Program-made: the position numbers and the translations under genes
The notes under the pieces: model-generated
Seen by the model: the letters and a program-made list of their open reading frames with translations, nothing else
Database searches by the model: none
What the model was told of the DNA's origin: nothing
Assembly: GCA_949825045.1 (NCBI GenBank)
Contig: OX463816.1
Coordinates: forward strand, 14,193,579-14,257,578
Direction: 5' to 3'
From: Argyresthia goedartella
Lineage: Eukaryota; Arthropoda; Insecta; Lepidoptera; Argyresthiidae
DNA: 64,000 nt
Part shown: positions 10,285 to 21,713 of the stretch, piece after piece
Layout: the number at the start of each line of letters is the position of its first letter
Position numbering within the stretch: the first letter of the stretch is position 1

Positions 10285-11190
10285 TAATGATACTTCCGCT
10301 TTACCTTTCTCCATTTACAGTTTTATGGTTCAACAATAGAGAGTAACCTAATCGAGTAATTTCGAAACCTCGACTTCGCGCGTTCGCGGTCGGCCTTTTC
10401 AAGGCTTTCGCGAATAGGGGTAGATTTAGTCATAACCAATTTATACATACCCACCTATAATCTTCTTTTTGTTTTATGTAATAATCTTATGTATTTTTGT
10501 TTTTATTACTTTGCTATCATTTAAGTTCTTTTATAGTTGCACCTCCGTATCACTTTTATTTTGTATGTGTGCTGCTTTGATGAAAGAAACGTTAATCTAG
10601 ATAGATTATCTATCTATCTATCAATGGAAACACCAAAACAAGCCGCCATAAATACAAATTGAACAAAAAACATATTAGCATAGTGGAATTTCAGATTCGT
10701 AGACAGAGAATAATATTATTATCATAGACACAAAATACGATTACGACACTTCCGATTTAGTATTGTCTATTCACAGTTTACACATGTACAACGATCGAAC
10801 GCAACATAATCGAGCATTATTTCACGCGAAAACAGCAGCCATTTTTAGAGCTAACGAGATTAGGCGTATATTTCATAATTCGCCCTGCTTAGGATAAGTT
10901 TTATATTCTGTATTTTTTTCATCATTTTAGACTGTAGTTTCGGGGTATAATGGGGATATGGTCATTATTTGCACTTTTTGATCATAACTTCTGAAGTTAT
11001 CAAAACTTAAATTTAAAAAATAATAATTGAAAAGTTTATAAAGAGCTCTTTTCAACGATACAGGTGTTTTTTATTTTGTCATTTTACCCCCTCCACTTTT
11101 TTGAAGGCAATATTTTTTTAATATTAGACTTGAATTATGTTGCGGCTATCAGGATAAGTATTTATGCTGATATTTCAAAACTCCACTCTT
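10285..11190. other. No gene seen; diverged dispersed repeats
   Basis: Holds a short TCTA microsatellite (10606-10622), the dispersed repeat at 10635-10705 also found at 6695-6778, and AT-rich sequence. No supported ORF. Confidence 0.5.
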
Positions 11191-11290
11191 ATAGTTTCCG
11201 AGAAAAGTGCCTGTGACAGACTGTCGGACGGACACGCGAGCGATCCTTTCGTTCCTTTTTTACCTTTTAAGGTACGGAACCCTAAAAAGT
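11190..11290 (-). repeat. GGTTCCG-type repeat, short fragment
   Basis: Contains GCCTGTGACAGACTGTCGGACGG, a CGTTCC block and AAGGTACGGAACCCTAAAAA. This is the inverted 5' end of the family. Confidence 0.6.
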
Positions 11291-11499
11291 AATGATATCT
11301 CAATAAATCAGTCTCATGACTGTTATAATGGGAGACAAGCAAAAAGTACGGACTGGCCGCTTCATGTGCAATGCCTAAGCCATACTTTCGACCATTTAGA
11401 TCTCAATTATTTTGTCGGTGAAGTCTCTCGACGTTGGTACCCATTGTTACAATCATGAGACTATTTTGTTGAGATATTTTACTGTTCAAAAGGTAATTA

Positions 11500-11575
11500 A
11501 TTGTTCAAAGATAATTTATGCGCAAAGCTTATCTCTAAAGAGATATTTCTTCCAGCAAACCAAACCTAGGCGAGA
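11500..11575 (-). repeat. LINE 3' UTR fragment
   Basis: On the minus strand TTTGCTGGAAGAAATATCTC followed by TTTAGAGATAAGCTTTGCGC matches the 3' UTR-like block at 44015-44060 (TTTGCTGGTAGAAATCTCTC, TTTAGAGATAAGCTCGCC). This block is typical of several moth LINE 3' ends. Fragment only. Confidence 0.5.
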
Positions 11576-11992
11576 GAGAAAACTTTATAAATGTAACAGG
11601 AAAGCACACCATAACAAAACAAAACATAAAAAAGCCCAATACTTCACTACACAGGCCTTTACACGAAGAGGAGAAGAAGTTAATAAAGAAAGTTAAACAG
11701 TAAGGGGATCCCCATAGAAGGTAACTTGGTTAACATTATACTTTGTCACCGAACCGTTCGCGGGCGAGTCCGACTTGCGCACTTCGCCGAATTGTTATCC
11801 GTCGGCAACGAAGTAAAATATGTATTTATATGTGAGCGGAGCCATGGGAAGAAATATACTTATGAACAATATCAATAGATCAACAAATGCTGGTTGTTGC
11901 TATTTCATTTTCCATTTTTTCAGATGTTTCCTTCATGTACGCATAATTTCCGACCTGGAAGCCGAACTTCAACCTCATGAGTCTAGTTTATC

Positions 11993-12112
11993 AAAGTCAA
12001 AGTCAAAGTTCTTTATTACTGTAGATATTTACATATACTTAGCAAACGTTATTTTTTGCCGCTTCTCTTCAATGGACCACTGTGGGAGAAGAAGGGCGTA
12101 GAAAAACTTACA
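11993..12112 (-). mobile_element. LINE family K, 3'-end fragment (copy 3)
   Basis: TTTATTACTGTAGATATTTA, CTTAGCAAACGT, TTTTTTGCC and GGACCACTGTGGGAGAAGAA match the 3' ends at 17454-17570 and 40130-40250. The minus-strand tail is (TTTGAC)n. Severely 5'-truncated. Confidence 0.8.
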
Positions 12113-12114
12113 GG

Positions 12115-12497
12115 GGAAGTGGGTTAGGTTTTTGATCTATAAGTCAGTCAGTCAGTGAGTGATAAAAAGTGCTAAATTGTTGAAATTTGGTATCCTATGT
12201 ACTCTCAGAAACTTTAATGTAAATACAAAATTTAATAGTTGAGCTATCAAGGGGTCCAAATGAGCTCGAAATGGTTCGTGAAATGCGAGTACCTATAACA
12301 TAGTACACTGGTGCGTCGTCGCCAGAATCTTTGCTCGTAATTGGCTTGATACATTACCGTTTGTGATATTAGGTGCATGTTTCCTAATATTTCGTGGTTT
12401 GTCATACACATACAGCACTAATAATACAACATGACAGGATTATTATATTATTGTATGTATTGTTGACAAAGTTGTATTTTTTTTTGTAAAAGTATTA
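12115..12497. other. No gene seen
   Basis: AT-rich sequence with no recognised repeat except a CAGTCAGTCAGTGAGTGA stretch near 12145. Confidence 0.4.
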
Positions 12498-12671
12498 ATG
12501 AAAGTAAAAAAATCGGGCCAGATCGCTGCCACTGTCGCTGGGCAAGGTGCCCAGAAGACTGGCGGCGTTTCCTCGCTCAAGGTTGGCTCCAGCCTTCCGG
12601 TCATAAGAGGTCGACCAGGCGCGACGAAACTTGATGACAGATACAAATATGTAAATTTTTTGAAACTATAA
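12498..12671 (+). CDS. Small coding-looking ORF, 57 codons, unknown
   Basis: ATG at 12498, TAA at 12669-12671. The body is GC-rich in an AT-rich neighbourhood and rich in Gly/Ala/Ser: MKVKKSGQIAATVAGQGAQK begins it and RGRPGATKLDDRYKYVNFLK is near the end. The AT-rich run before the ATG could hide a splice acceptor, so this may be a last exon or the C-terminal tail of a larger ORF instead of a complete gene. I do not recognise the protein. A retroelement origin is possible because everything around it is TE-derived. Confidence 0.35.
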   Translation: MKVKKSGQIAATVAGQGAQKTGGVSSLKVGSSLPVIRGRPGATKLDDRYKYVNFLKL

Positions 12672-13028
12672 ATACCTACCCTAATAATTATACTATATTA
12701 ATTATGTTGGTACCTAATTTTGTGGGTTCTCGTAGATAACGATTTTTAATAATTGCTTATCTGCTGTGTTTCTGAATAAATCGACATACATAGATATTAG
12801 ATTTTTCGCAGTATTTAGGAATGTAAAAATGTATATTAATATTATTTTAGAGTCGTGCTCTACATAACTACCTACCTAATTTAATTCGATGAAAGTTTGC
12901 GTGCGTGTTGTGTTTCGTGTTGGTGTTTAATCGGAACAAATGAGAGCCAAACATTTTCATTATAGTTTCTCTAATTGCCAGTATTACCACCACCGTAGGG
13001 ACGTGCATAATATCCAAAAATACATATA

Positions 13029-13205
13029 AAAATCGTTCAAGTGCGAGTCGAACTCGAACATGAAGGTTACCGTGCCATGCCACCTTAAAAGAAAAAATAT
13101 AAAAAAACACTTTCCTTGTATGGGAACCACCTTAAATTATTAATAACGGAGGTGATTCATTATTAGAGTTCCGTACCCGAAGGATGCCAAACGGGACTCT
13201 ATTAC
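13029..13205. repeat. GGTTCCG-type repeat fragments, inverted then direct
   Basis: CGTTCAAGTGCGAGTCGAAC at 13032 is the inverted 3' end of the family. AGAGTTCCGTACCCGAAGGA at 13165 is a direct 5' end that stops at ATTACCACAG. The LINE at 13207-15007 begins there. Confidence 0.6.
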
Positions 13206-13206
13206 C

Positions 13207-15007
13207 ACAGAATACTTAGATAGATAGATAGATAGATAATTCATTTATTCATTGTTCGGTACAAACACAAAAAAAATATTGGTTATTAACATATTACAAA
13301 CCACACAAAATTAATTATGACAAAAAACATCAAAGTAATTAAATAAAACAATGAAAATAATTATAATTAACACAGCAAAAATATGGAAATTAAGGATCAC
13401 TATGTGGCACCGTGACTGTACCGCGACAATGAAATGGCCCTGACTCAGCAATGTCACAGACGAATCTGTGACGCTGATATTCTGCCAGAGCCAAAGCGGA
13501 CGAGACAGCAATAGGCTTAAGTACACAAAATACACAAATTATTACAGCAAATAAATAAAATTTAAAAAATTAAATAAAATATTAAAATCTACTAATATGG
13601 AATTGAATTAATTATTGCAATTGAATTTGAATTTAAATTGAATTAATAATGCATAGAATAGTATCGGAATTGTGTGATTTAAATTAGATGAAATTTCAGA
13701 ATTGTATAATATGAATAGAAAAAGGATAATAAAATGTCAATGATTATGTCGTATGGTAGTCAAAAAAAATAAAAAAGAATGAATTTTGTGAGGTAGGAGA
13801 TTTCTTCAGGTTATAACCGAGGGCATTACAGTTATTTTAAAGTGCTGCCTCCTCAGCCTTCTGCTGCAGTATTAGAAACCTTCTAAAGGCACTTCTGAAA
13901 CCAGCCTTACTATTTAGCAATCGAAGGGGTGGTGGGATGTTATTCCAGCACTTTGTGGCACGGTATTTAAAACTGCCACGGAAAGCTGCACTTTTGTGTC
14001 GAGGCATTGAGAGGAGAGGAGCGACTCTCTGGGACAGACACCAGGTGAGTTTATCATAAAGATAAAGCGGTGTTCGCGTCCGGACAACCTCAAAAAGCAA
14101 CATTGAATAATAAAGATTTTGTCTAGCTTTCATTCGTAAAATGTTTGCCTTATTTAAAAAAGGAGTGACGCGCGTTCGAGGAGGAATCACGAAGCAGAAC
14201 CTGGCACAGGCGTTTTGTACTCTTTGTATGAGTTTTTGCGTTTTCTCAAACAGACACGATCCATATACCGTAATACCGTAGTTTAGCTTGGAAAGCACTA
14301 AGGCTTCAATTAATAGTATTCGCAGGTCAACGCTGAGAAGATCCCGGATTCTATACAGAACTTTAAGTCTATAAAAGCAGTTTCTAACTACCTCAAGAAC
14401 ATGTCCCTCAAATCGTAGTTGATCATCCATAAGAAGACCAAGGTTTCGAGCCTCGCGGACCCGTGTGATAGCGATTCCATTAACTAGAACTTGTGGATCA
14501 TGCATCGTTACATCCTTTATCTGAGTTTTTGAGCCCATTATCATACACTTCGACTTATTTGGGTTGAGGACTAAAGTGTTATCAGAGGACCACTGCGATA
14601 TGCGGTCCAGATCCTCATTTAAAGCTTCCACCCCTATACAGGGATCATTGTCTACCGAGACATAAATTTGCAGATCATCAGCATACAAATGATAATTACT
14701 GTTAATTATGCATCTAGTGATATCAGCACTGTATATTATAAACAGAAGCGGTCCAAGTATGGATCCTTGTGGGACTCCTCTATCCAGGGTAGCCAGCCGC
14801 GACTGCAACTGAGATCCATCAGCTTTGTCCAGCACCACCCGTTGGCTCCGAGTGCAAAGGTAGCTATTAAACCAGTTTATGGTGGAAACGTCAAAGCCAT
14901 AGAAAGCCAGCTTAGACAGTAAAAGAGGGATGTTTAGAGCATCGAAAGCCCTGGAAAAATCCAGGAGAGCCTTAGTAGTACTACGTACATAAAGATTACT
15001 CCTCAAC
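13207..15007 (-). mobile_element. 5'-truncated CR1-type LINE
   Basis: A minus-strand LINE with RT ORF (13837-15006), a ~600-bp 3' UTR and a (GATA/TATC)n microsatellite tail at 13213-13238. A microsatellite 3' tail without poly(A) fits the CR1/Jockey group. The 5' break is at ~15007. The 3' end abuts a GGTTCCG repeat. Confidence 0.85.
13837..15006 (-). pseudogene. LINE reverse transcriptase, C-terminal two-thirds (CR1-like)
   Basis: 389 codons open from the truncation point. LLDFSRAFDALN (~14-25), SYLCTRSQRVVLD, RGVPQGSILGPLLF (~77-90) and the catalytic YADD (~107-110) identify the RT. LNPNKSKCMIMGS, EARNLGLLMDDQLRFEGHV and LIQRVQNACARFCF mark thumb and C-terminal regions of the CR1-like LINEs common in moths. 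The frame is clean to its stop at 13837. RT motifs before IDFS and the whole endonuclease are missing, so it is a dead 5' truncation and not a damaged ORF. Ending in KAEEAAL, it is probably complete at the C-terminus. Confidence 0.88.
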
Positions 15008-15474
15008 TACACTTAAATAAATAGCTACTCTCGCTGCGCGACAATAAAGCGCAATCTAGCTCGCACCTGCGCTACCACCAACAATCGCTAATCACCTACA
15101 GAATAGGTGGCCCCGCCCGTGCAGGCTAGATTGCACCGCATCGCTACGCCGAAAAGCTTCTTTTACTCTGCTATCACAAGGTCGTCCTGTAAACTCTTGC
15201 CTCGCTTGATCACGGTAGGGTTACCTACGTGTGATTATTTGGGTTTGTAAATTTTAGTCCACTCTATCTAAGAGAGGCGTTTATAGTACTTATTCAGGCT
15301 ATTGGTAAATTCTAAGGCTAGGTAGGTACCTACCTCCTTACTTACGTTATTGTAATTTGTTTTATACGGGGTCTAAAATGTTTACTTTTAGGTAAATCAA
15401 AAGGGTATTCAATTAAAAAGGAATCGAATTTTATTTGTGAACACTTCCCTCAGACACTCTAAAATATTAGGTAC
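15008..15474. other. No gene seen; imperfect inverted segment
   Basis: GCGCAATCTAGCTCGCACC near 15049 and GTGCAGGCTAGATTGCACCG near 15118 are inverted relative to each other with a ~50-bp spacer, possibly a small foldback element. The rest is AT-rich. Confidence 0.4.
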
Positions 15475-15834
15475 TGTAATGTCTCAGCACTACCTATACT
15501 TGAAATTGCTAGCCCTACAGATTAGGTAGGCAATAATAAAGACTTTTATATATGAATTTTAATTTGAACTTTTATTTTTGAATATGGTTACAAATTGTAT
15601 AAAAGGGATCAAACTGGCTCGATAGCCATTAAGCTAATCCTAACTATATAAATTAGATCAGTCGCTGGCCGAAGCCTAAGGTGAAGTGTGTCATATTGAC
15701 TTCTCACATCCAAGCCTCATTCTTTTTTAAAATTACAAATTACGTAACAGTGTCAAAGTGAACATCCGCTCTAAAAAGGCCCGTATACAATATTATCGCA
15801 TAGACAAATATCGAACCTAACTATATACCTTACA
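15475..15834 (-). repeat. Ty3/gypsy 3' LTR
   Basis: 360 bp, TGTAATG...CCTTACA with TGTAA/TTACA termini. It lacks a ~10-bp TTCTCGCAGC segment present near the outer end of the partner LTR at 22685-23050, and differs at scattered bases. Confidence 0.9.
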
Positions 15835-15835
15835 A

Positions 15836-15853
15836 TCATTCCCCCTCCTTTCA
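15836..15853 (-). promoter_or_regulatory. Polypurine tract of the gypsy element
   Basis: The minus strand reads GAAAGGAGGGGGAATGAT directly before the 3' LTR, the expected place and composition for the plus-strand primer. Confidence 0.8.
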
Positions 15854-17311
15854 AAAAAAAAAAAAACAACGGTTTTTTTTCCAAAGTGGCAACCCTAACT
15901 CAAAGTCTAAAATCTAAAAAACATTAAATGTTAACATTAAGTGAGCTTGCTATGCTTGAAATCTAAAAAACAGTAAATATGCCGCAAGCATATTTTTAAA
16001 TAACATCGAGTACCATAATCCTTATCTGTCCAACCATCCCATTTAACCTACTTAATTAAACATTAAATACCCTAACATTAAATTCTGATCACGCATAAGA
16101 CCAGTACCAAAACAAAACATTGACATGAATAAGAATAAATTGACAAGAAATAGAATAAACTGACCGAAGGTCATATGTTAAGTTACACACTTAACTACAC
16201 TTAGGGTGTAGATCCTACTTAATATAAACCTAACCACACTTAAGGTGTAGGCTATGCACCTTAAAAAAACTTAAATTATAACACCCTATGATCCCATCAT
16301 ACAATTATTCGCGGCTTAACACTAACCTACCTAACGCTAGAAAACTATCTATTACATACGAAGGCGAACAGCTTAATCTAGCTAAGATTTAGGTTCTCGA
16401 ATGGTTATCATTCGACAAACTTTCTGACAAAAAAAACTAGCGAAAAACGAATCAGACAATACCTCCGTTCTTAAAATTAACACAACTCCATCTTTGCTTA
16501 AAAAAATCATTTACTCTTTCCACCGAATGGAAATATTTCAAAAATTAAGGCAGGCAAAGATCAAAGAAAAAATTTATCATTTTCAAATATAGGAAACGTC
16601 AACCATATTAACAGGATTAATCTATAGAACCGTATTACTAAGCCACAGCTTAAGAATGAGTTCATTAAAATTAGTTCCAATAATACGATGAAATCAACTA
16701 GCTTTAAAACCGATACTACAACTTACAAACATCTCAACTAATCCATTGGAATTCAGTAAACTATCTTTTACTATTAACAGTTTAAGATAATCGCCGTGAG
16801 TTGCAACCAATTACCCAAGTTAAAACACTACAAAGAATCTCGAATGTGTATCGAATACCCGAGTTACCCCACATCAGAAATTACTTTCATTGAGAAACCT
16901 TCGTTACCAACTTTATGAACAACCCTTACTCCCCCCTTACCAAATCATCCCAACTCTATACTTTAAGAACGCAGGAACCAAAACAGAACCCTATGACGAA
17001 TAGCTATTGCCTCGTCATACTGCTCTCAAAGATAAAACCAGGCGATCGGTTCAAACAATTATTCGTACTGTCGTTTATAAAAGTTTCTCATGTAAAGGTA
17101 ATCTACCACGGAAATCTAGTATGTTACAGATATTTCTTGGGTCTTTGGTGAACGGTCCTCATCAAACATCATAGTTCAGCAACAACATGAAAAGAAACAC
17201 CGGTTAATAAACAATTCATAACACTACGGCATACATAAACCACAAACCATCAACCGGGATAAAATTATATTATACTCCTAATGTATAATTATTTAATATC
17301 AGACGAACTCC
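15854..17311 (-). other. Gypsy 3' untranslated region, no env
   Basis: AT-rich sequence between the pol stop and the polypurine tract. Only short open stretches are present, none with signal peptide or glycoprotein features. Confidence 0.6.
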
Positions 17312-17447
17312 TCAACGCAGCACAAAGCGTTTTAAACGATTTGTGTTAAAAATTACGCCCCGTAACCGTGAGTTCAGACGGCGAATCAGCACATTAGACC
17401 TCCCAACGATCTCAATGACCTTGTATGGTCCTTGATACAGACGTGCA
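17312..17447 (-). pseudogene. Gypsy integrase C-terminal end
   Basis: The minus strand encodes ARLYQGPYKVIEIVGRSN, then LIRRLNSRLRG and a stop at 17312-17314. This is the GPY/F-like C-terminal module of a Ty3/gypsy integrase. It is the direct continuation of ...GRCMKLA at ~18398 and is separated from it by a 946-bp LINE insertion. Confidence 0.85.
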
Positions 17448-18393
17448 AACTCAAACTCAAACTCAAAAGTACTTTATTACTGTAGATATTTACATATTCT
17501 TAGCAAACGTCATTTTTTGTCTCTTCTCTACATTGGATCACTGTGGGAGAAGAAGGCCGTAGAAACTCCCACAGATTGATTTTTAGATCTCTTTTCAAAA
17601 TAGGTTGTGCTTAACTAATACAATTATGATTTATTTTTATTTAATAAGCTGGAATAAATAATTACAAAATTATTAACAGCAAGGTCTGTGTTGAGCCAGA
17701 TTAACCCCATACAGTCCTGTCATTTAAGTAATCTTGAACATTGTAATATCCCTTTTTCGACAAAGTCGCTTTAACATGCTTTTTAAATTGCTCAAATGGC
17801 AATTTCAAAATCTCTAGAGGTATCTTATTGTAGTAGAGAATGCACTGACCCTTGAAAGAATTGCTAACCTTCGCGAGTCTAAAACGGGGCGCACATAGTC
17901 TGTGATTATTTCTTAGGTAAACATTACAGCTATCGCTAAGTTTGGAAAATGTTGTAATGTTCTTGCGTACATACATTATATTTTCGAAAATAAATTGACT
18001 AGCTACTGTTAGTATGTCAATTTCTTTAAAAAGCTCTCTTAAGGAGTCTGTTCGTTTTAAATTATGAATTGCTCGAATAGCTCTTTTCTGTAAAATAAAA
18101 ATAGTTTGAATATCCGCTGCTTTCCCCCACAACAAGATACCATCGGACATCACACTATGAAAGTAACTAAAATATACTAGCCTAGATGTAGCCACATCCG
18201 TGCTTTGTCTGATGTTCCTAACAGCGTAAGCCGCAGAACTTAATTTACCAGCTAATTTATCTATGTGGGGTCCCCACTGCAATTTGCTATCAATGGTTAT
18301 TCCAAGAAACTTCGTATTATTTACTAATTCTAACGTGCTGTTGTCTAACACTAAACTGGTCTCAACTTGCCTGACATTTGGAAGTGAGAATTT
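17448..18393 (-). mobile_element. LINE family K, copy 1, inserted in gypsy integrase
   Basis: A 5'-truncated LINE whose minus-strand 3' end finishes in (TTTGAG)n at 17448-17468. The 5' break is in GTGAGAATTTT at ~18393. It is nearly identical over its length to 40112-41060. The two sides are contiguous integrase codons (KLA | RLYQGPY), which dates this LINE as younger than the gypsy copy. Confidence 0.9.
17701..18393 (-). pseudogene. LINE family K reverse transcriptase C-terminal part (copy 1)
   Basis: The open frame starts at the truncation and encodes FSLPNVRQVETSLVLD, LGITIDSKLQWGPHIDKLAG, RLVYFSYFHSVMSDGILLWG and LQKRAIRAIHNLKRTDSLRE. This is the post-catalytic RT/thumb and C-terminal region of a CR1/Jockey-group LINE. 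It ends YNVQDYLNDRTVWG and a stop. There are no stops within, but the catalytic core lies 5' of the truncation and is absent. The few ATG-proximal residues (MYEVGA) are gypsy codons read through the junction. Confidence 0.85.
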
Positions 18394-19661
18394 TGCGCCA
18401 ACTTCATACATCTTCCCGTTATCCGCCTTGGTACGTATAACAAAACTAAGTCATTCACCCGGAACGATCTGGGTTTTGATCTCATATCGTAATACCGTTT
18501 TTGTACACGCTGTGCGTTGGCAATATTCCCTAACGCCTTAGTCAGCAGCCTTCCCATACGATTTACCCTTTCATCTGTCGTTTCGTCTAAACCAACTGCC
18601 TTTAATCCTAATGATCGATCCACCACTGAGCACGGTTCCCTACCAAATAAAATATTACACGGCGACACTTTCGTTGACGCCTGCACGCTAGTGTTATACG
18701 CATGTACTACCAAAGGTAAAACTGAGCACCATTGCCTTTGATTACTACCTAAATATTTTGATAACATCGAAGTTAACGTTCTATTCATTCGTTATACCAA
18801 ACCGTTACTCTGTGGGTGAAACGAACTTGTATGTATCATTTTAGCCCCAAACTGCTCTCCCGTTTCTTTTACGATTCCCGCCGTAAAAACTGTACCTCTA
18901 TCTGAAATAATTTCCCTAATCGGCCCGAACCTACAGAAAACTTCCTCAATTAAAAACCGCACTACATGTAACCCTAGGTAACGCCTTACATATTGCAAAC
19001 CGCGACGCATACTCTACCGCGACTCTACTACTCTACGACATACTCTAAATCGGTTATCTCTCGACGAACGTGGAAACGCTCCCAACACGTCGATTCCTAC
19101 CTTCTCAAAAATATCCGAGACCCTAATCGGCATCAAATCTGCTACGCTTTTAACTAGTTTCCTTTCTTGACACGGCACGCACGAAGCTATATAACGCTCT
19201 ATCTCCTTATCGGCTTTCGGCATGAAATATTTCGACCGAAACCTCTTCAACGTCTTAGCGAGACCCAAATGACCTCCTGTCCACGCCTCATCATGTAATT
19301 CGTTCCTTACATTTTGAAACAAAGACTTAGGCAAAACTAATACCTCCCTAATTTCTCCATCTCTACGTACGCTTTTATATAATAAATTAGCTCTCAAACG
19401 AAAACCGCTACGCCACGCTTCCGGACGTTCGCTCAACCGCGTCAACCATCTACTACAAAATGAATCGTTCTCTTGATCCGCCTGTAACGACTCTACATTA
19501 ATACTAAAAACTTCCAAAGCATCATCATCAGGTTCAGAACGAGAAGAAGACTGAGGTCCTTCTGTTTCCCGTTTCCCTTCTTCCATTAGCGGATTCCTAC
19601 TCAAAAAATCTGCCACTACATTGCTTTTCCCCGAGCAATGAACTATCTCGAAATCCCATTC
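18394..19661 (-). pseudogene. Gypsy integrase (zinc and catalytic domains), broken
   Basis: Residues from 19616 include NPLMEEG and the HHCC zinc module (H in NELHDEAWTGGH, C in ASCVPCQERK). The first catalytic Asp is in VGIDVLGAFPR. A frameshift near 19010 changes frame. The second Asp is in IISDRGTVF. HTSSFHPQSNGLV then runs into a stop at 18792-18794, exactly where the conserved catalytic Glu of NG..ER is expected, followed by RMNRTL. The C-terminal part (PLVVHAYNTSVQ..., FRVNDLVLLYVPRRITGRCM) runs into the inserted LINE. With a stop at 19659, a frameshift and the Glu-to-stop change it is non-functional. Confidence 0.88.
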
Positions 19662-20012
19662 TTATATCGCTAACGCCCATCGCGCTAACCTACCAGACAT
19701 ATCTTTTTTCGACTGTAACCAACATAACGCGCTATGGTCTGTAACAACCTGAAAATACGATCCCCAAAGATAATGCCTATAGTGCCTTAACGCCCATACT
19801 AACCCCAGACACTCTTTCTCCGTCGTACTATATTTTTTCTCCGCATCCGTTAACTTCCTAGACGCATAGGCAACCGGACTCATTTTTTTAACGCCCTGCA
19901 TCAACATTACACCTAACGCCTCGTTAGACGCATCCACATAAACTCTCCTAGTAACCGACGTATCCCCCGAATAATAGGAAAGTATTGGCGCACTACACAT
20001 AACCTTCTTAAT
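19662..20012 (-). pseudogene. Gypsy RNase H domain
   Basis: VYVDASNEALGVML, STTEKECLGLVWALRHYRHY and VVTDHSALCWLQ carry the Asp, Glu and Asp of Ty3/gypsy RNase H. A stop precedes it at 20010-20012 and another follows at 19659, so it is cut from RT and integrase. Confidence 0.88.
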
Positions 20013-21302
20013 TTAATCGAACGAATTCTGCAATTCTTCATTCCATTGAAACTTTACCCCCTTTTTCGCAAAATTCGATACAAATTTTCTATTATAAGAA
20101 AATAAACCTAATAATTGTTTCACACCCTTCGTAGATGTGGGAGTTGGAACCTGTTGCATAGCCTTCAGCTTTTTCTCACTAGGTTTTACTCCTTCATTCG
20201 AGATTAGATAACCTAGCATCTCAATCTCGCAAAAACCGAATTTACATTTGGATGGCTTGAAGGTCAAGTTAGCTTCTCTAAACCGCACAAAAACTTTCTG
20301 CAACGTATCGTTAAACTCCTCGAACGTTCTGCCATACACAATTACATTGTCTACGTAAACCATAACCCCTTTAAATCTTAAATCCGCTAAAACTTTATCC
20401 ATCATCCGTTTGAAAACCGCTTGACTCGTTGCCAAACCGAACGGAACAACATTAAATTCATAAAGACCCGTAGTCGTGACGAAAGCCGTTTTATGCCTAC
20501 CTTCCGTAATAACCGTCTGCCAATAACCTGAATTGAGATCTAACTCCTCAAAATACTTGGCCCCGGCCAAACTATCGACAATGTCTTCTATCCGCGGAAT
20601 AGGATAATTATCCCTACAATTTATTTTATTTAATTTCCGATAATCTACACAAAACCTCCATGAATCATCGGGCTTTTTAATTAACACAACGGGCGCAGCA
20701 TAAGAACTAGTGGATTCCCTAATAACATCTAGTTTCAACATCTCCGCGACCTGCTCCTCAATAATTTCTCGTTGCACCGGCGAAACGCGATGCGGGTGAC
20801 AATGAACCGGCTCTTCATCAAAAGTCTTAATATCGACCGACACTATCTCCGACCTACCTAACTGGTCAGTTGCAAACGCAAATCTATTTGCATTCCTATC
20901 CAACAACGCCAATAATACCTGATTATCATTCCTACATAAATCCTCATTTGCGATAAACCGTTTATCTTCTACCCCAAACGCAAATTCGCACGAATCCGAT
21001 AACCCCGAGAAATAAACGTAATCGCCCTTTCTTAACTCCTGAAAGTCGATAAAATTTATCACGTCACGATCCTCGATAACTGTGGTTTCCCCGAAGTTCA
21101 CTTGTTTCCTTCTAGAACCGTCTAGAAAGTCCGACCCTATCTTTTGTTTTGAAAGTCTCCCTACGCGCATGACATTTCGTTTTACCGGTGTCGTGTTTTG
21201 TTTCGTATGGAAATTATTGAAAAACGGTATTTTTCCCTGGAAAAAACACATACACGAATGAACAAAATCAATATTCATACCGTTCTTTATTAAAAAATCC
21301 AC
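20013..21302 (-). pseudogene. Gypsy reverse transcriptase with altered active site
   Basis: SYAAPVVLIKKPDDSWRFCV, DYRKLNKINCRDNYPIPRIE, the first catalytic Asp in LDLNSGYWQ and VVPFGLATSQAVFKRMM are standard Ty3/gypsy RT blocks. The YVDD box reads YVDN (codon at 20346-20348 is AAT), which removes one catalytic aspartate. The thumb continues to LLGLFSYNRKFVSNFAKKG. The frame joins the protease region upstream through a stop near 21325 and runs into a stop at 20013. Confidence 0.9.
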
Positions 21303-21339
21303 CCCTAAAATAATGCTAAAATTTTATCAACAAATTTAA

Positions 21340-21630
21340 TTACAAATTTAAATCAATTTTTACTAAAAATTCCTGTGAAAAGTTAAAACTGTCCAAACTA
21401 AAATCTGTACCACATTTCCCTACAATTTGCAATAAACTTCCATTTACCGCCTTAACCCATCTCTTCTCTTCTTGCATACATCTCGCACCCACTTGATCTG
21501 CAACGGCTGGGCTGTTGCATGAAGCCGTAGCGCCTGTATCTAAAAGAGCTACCACGTTTACATTAGAAGAATTCAATAAAACTAATGGTCTGACCTGCTG
21601 ATCCGCCTCGACTGCGACGATCTTCCCCAT
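21340..21630 (-). pseudogene. Gypsy aspartic protease
   Basis: VVALLDTGATAS is the retroviral-type protease active site (DTG). It lies between gag and RT as expected. About 96 codons are open; the frame ends at 21340 just before the RT frame. Confidence 0.8.
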
Positions 21631-21713
21631 TGGTCGTTTCGCCTCCGTGCTACGCTGCTGAGCTCGTCTGAGGCCCTCATTCCACAGGTCAGCCTGGTCA
21701 CCGCTATCGGCCT

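Noticed and set aside
15854..17311. An env gene in the gypsy element
   Set aside because: No open frame of useful length, signal peptide or membrane anchor.
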